A stretch of DNA of 39,781 bases from Flavobacteriales bacterium (GTDB lineage Bacteria; Bacteroidota; Bacteroidia; Flavobacteriales_D; Crocinitomicaceae). The stretch lies in the NCBI GenBank assembly GCA_947491305.1, contig CANLIL010000024.1, positions 1 through 39,781 on the forward strand, in the 5' to 3' direction. This document shows, in pieces, positions 35,501 through 39,781 of this stretch (its first letter is position 1; each line of letters opens with the position of its first letter). The position numbers and the translations under genes were made by a program. A model generated the notes under the pieces. It did not search any database. It saw only the letters and a list, made by a program, of their open reading frames with translations, and was not told the DNA's origin.

Positions 35501-35670
35501 ATAAAAGGATTAACATACAACGATTTTGATGTTTTTTGCTTCGTTGTTTTTGAAGAAACAACACGGTCAATTTTGTCGTGACTTTGTTTTAAAACATCCA
35601 CTCCAATAGCCTGAGAATTAACATTAGAAAAGTTAAAAACAACGAATAAAATTAATATTAAATAGTTCAT
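32590..35670 (-). CDS. GH92 alpha-mannosidase with C-terminal discoidin-like domain
   Basis: A 1026-residue exported glycosidase with a signal peptide (MNYLILILFVVFNFSNVNSQ). The GH92 core runs from about residue 50 to 740, with conserved blocks VNPFIGTGGHGHTFPGATAP, EANSWQYSLYAPHAI, HGNEPSHHMAYLYNY and GNEDCGQMSAWYVLSS; the Glu of GNEPSHH/GNEDCG lies in the calcium and catalytic region. A beta-sandwich linker and a ~140-residue discoidin/F5-8C-like domain (SIEIEISYDGKTFEKL) end the protein. There is no T9SS sorting domain. GH92 enzymes trim alpha-mannosides by an inverting, Ca2+-dependent mechanism. An alternative start at 35703 overlaps the ROK gene; ATG 35670, two bases after that gene's stop, is preferred. 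Confidence 0.95.
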   Translation of the reverse strand: MNYLILILFVVFNFSNVNSQAIGVDVLKQSHDKIDRVVSSKTTKQKTSKSLYVNPFIGTGGHGHTFPGATAPFGMMQLSPDTRYDGWDGCSGYHYSDSVIYGFSHTHLSGTGVPDYGDLLIVPQSGKLKTTPGYLSKKGYGDQFNHDNEKASPGFYSVKLLNQAINVRLTTTERAGMHEYTFQKKKGKKYLLIDLDHRDKLINQSIKTLDNQTISGYRISSAWANEQHFYFYIQLNTPFENQQYITKNGQHKLVLSFPSTTEKILLKVGMSAVDEKGAELNLKTEMPNWDFNEIRAKTVKKWDEELNKIDIKTTSPSILINFYTALYHTFIQPNIFNDCDRKYRGRDNQIHTIENNYSQYTVFSIWDTYRAANPLYTIIQPKRTTDFIHTFLRQFDQGGDLPVWELAGNETDCMIGYHSASIIADAYAKGIKDFDAQKALNAMVYTSKINELGKKQYGQKGFISSGDEPESVSKTLEYAYDDFCIAEMAKNLGKMDIYQPYYKRSMNFINLYDPQTKFMRARRDGAWYTPFDPTEVNFNYTEANSWQYSLYAPHAIDLLSQLMGGKDSLEHWLDRLFTTNASLSGRDQADITGLIGQYAHGNEPSHHMAYLYNYTNAPHKTSYYVDKIERELYATKPDGLSGNEDCGQMSAWYVLSSLGIYQIAPGNPWYDFGRPLIDQAELQLENGKTLKINVLNNSKENKYIQKIVLNGSEILINGITHQQLVGGGELILEMGSAPSKSIRSSVGSPITKEMALNMRFTPTPFFRVDNRVFENQLTVKIEHQQPLNWENIRVQYRFADDTTKLIDYTNPFTIEKSCEIEARQLTSISPRIDFNSMPSTETNYSPWVKATFIKRDKEISLLLKSEYAHQYESAGPNTLIDGVKGTKEFRTGDWQGFYAKDLVTEVKFEKPRVLKEIGISCLQDMKSWIFYPNSIEIEISYDGKTFEKLVPIATIQASASSANSPTIIPSFSTYVGPTIAEFYRNISTDKPISAFKVTAKNSGKCPSWHLGAGNDTWLFTDELIFR

Positions 35671-35672
35671 TA

Positions 35673-36629
35673 TTAATTGATTTTTAATTGTAATAAATCC
35701 CAAAAAACATGTGCTGCAGTTCCTAAAACAGCTGCGTTTTTATCGTGTAAAGAAGAAATTCGGATGTCAATTTTGTTTTTATATACAATTAATATATTTT
35801 CCTCTAAATGCTTTTTAACTCTGTGTGCAAAATCACCTTTATGTTGTGCAATTCCACCAAACAATACATATGCTTTTGGACTTGAAAAACAAGCGTAATC
35901 AGCTAGTGAAGAACCTAATATTTGAGCAGTATATTCAACAATTTCTTCGGCAAATAAATCACCTTCTTCAGCCAATTCAAATACGTCTTTTGCAGAAGGA
36001 TTTTCTAACGAACTAAGTGCTGAAAATGGTTTGTTTTCAGAATCTAATTCTTGAATACTTCTAACAACTCCAGTAGATGAACAATACGTTTCTAAGCATC
36101 CTAACCGTTGACAGCCACATTTTCTTCCGTTTGGAATCACTCGAATGTGTCCGTATTCCCCAGCAAAACCGTCGTGACCATAAACTAAATGTCCATTTAC
36201 AACCACGCCACTTCCAACACCTGTTCCTAAAGTAATGGTAACAAAATCTTTTAAGTCTTTTGCATTTCCAAAAACCATTTCCCCCATAGCAGCAGCATTC
36301 GCATCGTTTGTGAGTAAAGTTGGAATGCCAAATTTCGCTTCGAACAATTGTTTTAGCGGAACGATTCCTTTCCAAGATAGGTTAGGGGCATATTCAATAT
36401 GTCCCGTAAAATAATTTCCATTAGGTGCGCCGATTCCAATTCCAATTATTGAACTAAATTCATTGATATTGATTAGATCATTGTAAATTTCATTAACTAA
36501 TGATTCTGGAGTGGGGAATTTTTTTGTGGGGAAATCTTTACTTTTAATTACATCTCCTTTTTTATTTACAATTCCATACTCTATCGATGTACCACCAATA
36601 TCAATTCCTAATGCGTATTGATTCATCAT
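35673..36629 (-). CDS. ROK family sugar kinase
   Basis: A 318-residue cytoplasmic kinase with the ATP-binding opening ALGIDIGGTSIEYGIV, the substrate motif LTNDANAAAMGE, the GTGVGSG loop and the ROK zinc motif (GRKCGCQRLGCLETYCS), where His and three Cys bind zinc. It phosphorylates a hexose, most often glucose or mannose. It is encoded 2 bases upstream of the GH92 mannosidase, so mannose is a reasonable substrate. A double Met (MMNQ) leaves the start ambiguous by one codon. It is 3 bases after the HD hydrolase stop, inside a six-gene operon. Confidence 0.93.
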   Translation of the reverse strand: MMNQYALGIDIGGTSIEYGIVNKKGDVIKSKDFPTKKFPTPESLVNEIYNDLININEFSSIIGIGIGAPNGNYFTGHIEYAPNLSWKGIVPLKQLFEAKFGIPTLLTNDANAAAMGEMVFGNAKDLKDFVTITLGTGVGSGVVVNGHLVYGHDGFAGEYGHIRVIPNGRKCGCQRLGCLETYCSSTGVVRSIQELDSENKPFSALSSLENPSAKDVFELAEEGDLFAEEIVEYTAQILGSSLADYACFSSPKAYVLFGGIAQHKGDFAHRVKKHLEENILIVYKNKIDIRISSLHDKNAAVLGTAAHVFWDLLQLKIN

Positions 36630-36632
36630 ATC

Positions 36633-37280
36633 TTAATCTAAATTTGTTAAATTCCATTCATCGTAAAATTGCTCTAAAAACTCTTCCATTAATTGGTGAC
36701 GTTTTAAGCCAATAACTTGCGCTGTTTTGGTGTGTAATCGATCTTTTAAAAGTAATAATTTTTCATAGAAATGATTGATTGTATGACTTTTTGCTGTTGC
36801 ATATTTTTTAAAATCATCGTGCAGTTCTGGTAAAACAGCTGGTTCATAAATCGGTCTGTTTTTACTTCCTCCATAAGTAAAAGCTCTTGCAATTCCCATT
36901 GCACCAAGTGCATCCAAGCGATCAGCGTCTTGAACAATTTTACCTTCAATAGAAATTTGTTGGTCCTTAACTAGCGCTCCTTTAAAAGAAACACCATCTA
37001 CAATATTCGCAACAATTATTGCCTTTTCTTCATTGTAACCGTTTTGAATCAACAATTGAAGCGCTACATTTCCACCATCATTTAATTTTCCTCCATTCAT
37101 TTTATGGTCAGAAATGTCGTGTAATAAAGCTGATAATTGAATGATCTCTAGATCACCACCTTCTTTTGTGTGCAAATGACAAGCGATTTTATAAACACGC
37201 TCAATGTGAAACCAATCATGACCTGTTGTATCCGATTCAAATTGATTTTTCACGTGTTCTAATATTGTTTTAACGATCAT
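36633..37280 (-). CDS. HD domain hydrolase, YedJ/YpgQ type
   Basis: A 215-residue HD-superfamily phosphohydrolase. The metal-binding residues are in GHDWFHIERV (about residues 21-30), LLHDISDHK and the later DADRLDALGAMGIARAF block, typical of the YedJ/YpgQ group, of which some members hydrolyse (d)NTPs. A longer reading frame opening at 37391 would add 37 residues that resemble nothing. ATG 37280 overlaps the stop of the preceding gene as ATGA, a coupling signal, so it is chosen. It is co-transcribed between the propeller protein and the ROK kinase. The physiological substrate is unknown. Confidence 0.88.
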   Translation of the reverse strand: MIVKTILEHVKNQFESDTTGHDWFHIERVYKIACHLHTKEGGDLEIIQLSALLHDISDHKMNGGKLNDGGNVALQLLIQNGYNEEKAIIVANIVDGVSFKGALVKDQQISIEGKIVQDADRLDALGAMGIARAFTYGGSKNRPIYEPAVLPELHDDFKKYATAKSHTINHFYEKLLLLKDRLHTKTAQVIGLKRHQLMEEFLEQFYDEWNLTNLD

Positions 37281-38320
37281 TCTTCGTTTATTAATGTAAA
37301 TACTTGAAACGAACCATTGACAGTTGTTGCATATAAGTGTTTTTGATCGGTTGTCATGGAGAAATAATTTCCATTTGCAAAAGCTTTCCAAGTTTTTCCA
37401 TTGTCAAATGAAACATCAATTCCTGATGTACCACAACAGTAATAAATTCCATTCTTCTCAATCACACAAGAACGATAGCCTCTAGGTTGAATTGAAGAGT
37501 TCGTCCAAAATTTCCCGCCATCATTTGTGTAATAACTGCAATTTTTATTCAATTGTGGGTTTGCATAATCCCCGCCAACAACAACGCCCATTTGATTATT
37601 TTGAAAACAAACACTAAATGCGCCACTGGATTCACTTGCGAAAAAAGGAAGCGAAGAATATTCCCAGCTCAGGCCTTTATTAGTTGATTTAAAAAAACGA
37701 CTTTTCATACCACCAGATACAAACATAAATGTTGAGTCATTTAACAGCTGGACATTTTTTCCACTTGCAGCGAAAGCCGCTTCTCCTTCAATGGCATCAA
37801 TGCTTCCTTTACACGATTCCCATGTATCGCCATTGTCTGTAGAAACGAATAATGAAAATTTTCCATTTTTAGGATCCCCCATTAAAAAACCTGTAGTAGT
37901 GTAAAAATCCATTCCATCAAGAAATACTCCGTGCCAGATTCCTGAAGTAGGAGAAACGAAATTTTTAAACTCAATGGGAGTTGTTTTAACGAGTAAACCA
38001 TTTGTTCCACTTTGCATACCAATGAAACTCCCATTAACAGATGCAAGATCTCTCATCTCTCCAAAATTCTTGTTCTCCAATAAATTAGTTGATTGTTTCG
38101 TTGAAATGTCTGTTTTCCATAAACTACCATCTGAATTCCCAGTAAAAACAGTGTTGTTTTCGACTATTATAGTTCTAGCGTAACATTTTTCAGTTGAATA
38201 GTTTATGACAGGAGCGGGTGTGTTTTTTCGTGTGTATTTATTACTTTCTTGTCCTAACAAAAAAGTTGAGATAAAACAAAAAGTTAGACTAACGTTTAAA
38301 GCGTTCATTGAATTTTTCAT
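37277..38320 (-). CDS. Exported Asp-box (BNR) beta-propeller protein
   Basis: A 347-residue protein with a signal peptide (about 1-23, ending LLGQ) and at least four Asp-box repeats of the form S/T-x-D/N-x-G-x-x-W: STDNGDTWES, STNKGLSWEY, TNDGGKFWTN and SFDNGKTWKA. Asp-boxes sit at turns of beta-propellers such as sialidases, sortilins and Ycf48-type photosystem assembly factors. No sialidase catalytic residues are evident, so binding rather than hydrolysis is likely. It overlaps the acyltransferase gene by 32 bases and the HD gene by 4. ATG 38308 is an alternative start. Confidence 0.8.
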   Translation of the reverse strand: MKNSMNALNVSLTFCFISTFLLGQESNKYTRKNTPAPVINYSTEKCYARTIIVENNTVFTGNSDGSLWKTDISTKQSTNLLENKNFGEMRDLASVNGSFIGMQSGTNGLLVKTTPIEFKNFVSPTSGIWHGVFLDGMDFYTTTGFLMGDPKNGKFSLFVSTDNGDTWESCKGSIDAIEGEAAFAASGKNVQLLNDSTFMFVSGGMKSRFFKSTNKGLSWEYSSLPFFASESSGAFSVCFQNNQMGVVVGGDYANPQLNKNCSYYTNDGGKFWTNSSIQPRGYRSCVIEKNGIYYCCGTSGIDVSFDNGKTWKAFANGNYFSMTTDQKHLYATTVNGSFQVFTLINEE

Positions 38321-39209
38321 GTTGTATTTCTTTTAAGTGGTTCATGTCTTCTGGTAAGGTTCGTTTCCAGCGCTTGTGTGACCAAAGCCAGAATTCAGGT
38401 TGTTTAATAATTGTTGCTTCAAGTAATTTTGTATGTGCTTCCGTAATTTTACCCCACTCCAATGATTTTGGTTCGTCTGTAATCAATTCTAAATCAATTG
38501 AATAATGGCCTCGTTTTAATTTTTTTGTTTCAAAATATACTACAGCAAAGTCATGCGTGTGCGCTAGTTGTTCAGCACCAAATAAAACAGGCGTTTGTTG
38601 GTTCAAAAATTCCATCCAATAACTTTTATGTGTATCACCAGGAGATTGATCTGAAAGCGTAAGAATGGCAATTGGAGAAGGTAATGCTTTTTCAATTTCT
38701 TCTTTAAAATTCCCACTATGTACAACACGCATACCAAAGCGCATTCTTCGTTCGTTAATTTTATTATCCATAAAAGCATTGGTCATTTTTTTTCCAATTC
38801 CAAATGCAGCGTGTTTGAATAATACGTGTTGCGCACTGATTAAAAACTCCCAGTTATTGTAGTGGCCAGCGACTAAAATAACGCTTTTATTTTCGTTGAA
38901 TAATTGATCCATAATCAATGGATTCGCTACTTTTATGCGTTTCAATAATTCTTTTTCAGAAATGCTTAAGTTTTTGATTCCTTCTGCTAATAAATCACAA
39001 AAATGACGGTAAAACTTACGTTGTAAGATCCTTATTTCTTTTTTTGATTTCGTTGGAAATGATTTCGATATGTTTTCGACAATGACTTTTTTACGATACG
39101 GGAAAATCGTGCAAAAAATAATAAATGCGATATCTGTAAACACGTAGATTATGCTTAATGGAAGCAACGAAAAGGGCAATAGTATAAGATAATACAGGAT
39201 TTTTTGCAT
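38289..39209 (-). CDS. LpxL/HtrB-like lipid A acyltransferase
   Basis: A 306-residue inner-membrane acyltransferase with an N-terminal membrane anchor (about 5-35), the catalytic HX4E motif AGHYNNWE near residue 115 and the family's LTLSDQSPG and FWLWSHKRWK blocks. LpxL-type enzymes add a secondary acyl chain to lipid A on the cytoplasmic side. The start codon shares one base with the rarA stop (TAATG), so translation is coupled. The length agrees with the family (about 300). Confidence 0.92.
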   Translation of the reverse strand: MQKILYYLILLPFSLLPLSIIYVFTDIAFIIFCTIFPYRKKVIVENISKSFPTKSKKEIRILQRKFYRHFCDLLAEGIKNLSISEKELLKRIKVANPLIMDQLFNENKSVILVAGHYNNWEFLISAQHVLFKHAAFGIGKKMTNAFMDNKINERRMRFGMRVVHSGNFKEEIEKALPSPIAILTLSDQSPGDTHKSYWMEFLNQQTPVLFGAEQLAHTHDFAVVYFETKKLKRGHYSIDLELITDEPKSLEWGKITEAHTKLLEATIIKQPEFWLWSHKRWKRTLPEDMNHLKEIQHEKFNERFKR

Positions 39210-39781
39210 TATTTCTTCGTATATTTATCTCCCCAGAGAGTATTGATAATCGTTTCAATTTCCTGTTCTTTTTTACTGCTTCCAGCATTGAAAAATTGCA
39301 TTCCTTCTATTTCTTCAGGTAAAAAATCTTGTTGAACAAAATTGCCTGGAAAATCATGCGAATACAAGTATTCTTTCCCATAATTCAATTCCTTCATTAA
39401 TTTAGTTGGAGCATTTCTCAAGGATAAAGGTACAGAGAGACTTCCAGTTTTCCGAACCAATTCTTGCGCATTATTAATAGCCATATACGCACCATTTCCT
39501 TTCGGTGAAGTCGCTAAATAAATCGTGCATTCAGCCAGTATAATTCGTGCTTCTGGCCAACCAATCGTATTAATGGCTTGAAAACAATTGTTAGCAATTA
39601 ACAAGGCGTTTGGGTTTGCAAGTCCGATATCTTCAGCTGCTGAAATGATTAATCTTCTGGCAATGAATTTAGCATCTTCTCCACCTTCAACCATGCGCGC
39701 TAACCAATAAATTGCTGCATTTGGATCACTACCACGAATTGATTTTATAAACGCTGAAATTATATCGTAATGTTGTTCTCC
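39209..39781 (-). CDS. rarA: Replication-associated recombination ATPase RarA, C-terminal part
   Basis: Partial: 190 residues remain (including the stop side), the rest lying beyond the right edge. The preserved part starts at the window boundary with GEQHYDIISAFIKSIRGSDP, the RarA/MgsA/WHIP signature, then YWLARMVEGGED and the C-terminal tetramerisation region (SPKGNGAYMAIN, VPLSLRNAPTKLMK, YLYSHDFP). RarA acts with SSB at stalled replication forks. The AAA+ ATPase part is not in the window. It is the first gene of the operon that continues through the acyltransferase to GH92. Confidence 0.93.
   Translation of the reverse strand, partial: GEQHYDIISAFIKSIRGSDPNAAIYWLARMVEGGEDAKFIARRLIISAAEDIGLANPNALLIANNCFQAINTIGWPEARIILAECTIYLATSPKGNGAYMAINNAQELVRKTGSLSVPLSLRNAPTKLMKELNYGKEYLYSHDFPGNFVQQDFLPEEIEGMQFFNAGSSKKEQEIETIINTLWGDKYTKK

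Noticed and set aside
37281-37391. 37-residue N-terminal extension of the HD hydrolase
   Set aside because: It lies within the upstream propeller gene in another frame, and the ATGA overlap marks 37280 as the coupled start.

Overview
The window is AT-rich, densely packed bacterial chromosome that looks like Bacteroidota, most likely order Flavobacteriales. The evidence is a secreted protein with a type IX secretion (T9SS) type A C-terminal sorting domain, an S46 dipeptidyl-peptidase, a GH92 mannosidase, DUF4834 and DUF1573 proteins, TonB proteins with the N-terminal NKxYGAYxxR signature, a LuxC-like acyl-CoA reductase beside a ferredoxin, and repeated promoter elements of the Bacteroidota form TAnnTTTG. 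A Crocinitomicaceae/Fluviicola-like source is my guess and is not proven. I see no phage, insertion sequence, CRISPR array, rRNA or tRNA. No gene-free stretch exceeds 300 bases; the largest gaps (about 200 bases, at 10852-11058, 16254-16471 and 22770-22967) hold promoters or small inverted repeats.

Layout. 1-3.7 kb: a GT-C-like membrane glycosyltransferase overlapping a GT9 (heptosyltransferase-like) gene. 3.7-4.06 kb: a small conserved gene with its own promoter and terminator. 4.1-6.0 kb: a DASS/SLC13 carboxylate transporter and an exported protein of unknown function. 6.05-8.7 kb (minus): the T9SS cargo protein. 8.8-10.85 kb: yaaA, convergent with a PyrR-like phosphoribosyltransferase-murQ pair. 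11.06-14.15 kb: carB lacking its C-terminal regulatory domain, then a DUF4834 protein. 14.15-16.25 kb (minus): S41 protease and DUF1573 lipoprotein. 16.5-17.35 kb: NlpC/P60 peptidase. 17.35-20.6 kb (minus): ferredoxin, a fused AdoMet decarboxylase-spermidine synthase, agmatinase and a membrane protein. 20.7-22.8 kb: LuxC-like reductase and an exported nuclease. 22.97-29.9 kb: a TonB/ExbB/ExbD/ExbD/TonB energy-transduction cluster followed by a two-helix peptide, a PstS-like lipoprotein and a TPR protein. 30.0-32.5 kb (minus): a 76-residue TPR-like protein and a DPP7-type S46 peptidase. 32.6-39.78 kb (minus): a tight operon of rarA (cut by the window edge), an LpxL-like acyltransferase, an Asp-box propeller protein, an HD hydrolase, a ROK sugar kinase and a GH92 mannosidase.

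How the genes fit together. Agmatinase plus the fused SpeD-SpeE protein would convert agmatine to putrescine and then to spermidine. GH92 and the ROK kinase could release and phosphorylate mannose. The exb cluster powers outer-membrane transport, and its PstS-like partner without any PstCAB permease is the least explained module. CarB and the divergent PyrR-like gene share an intergenic region with a perfect palindrome and a leader hairpin. Two minus-strand terminators share the same extended stem capped by a GAAA tetraloop.
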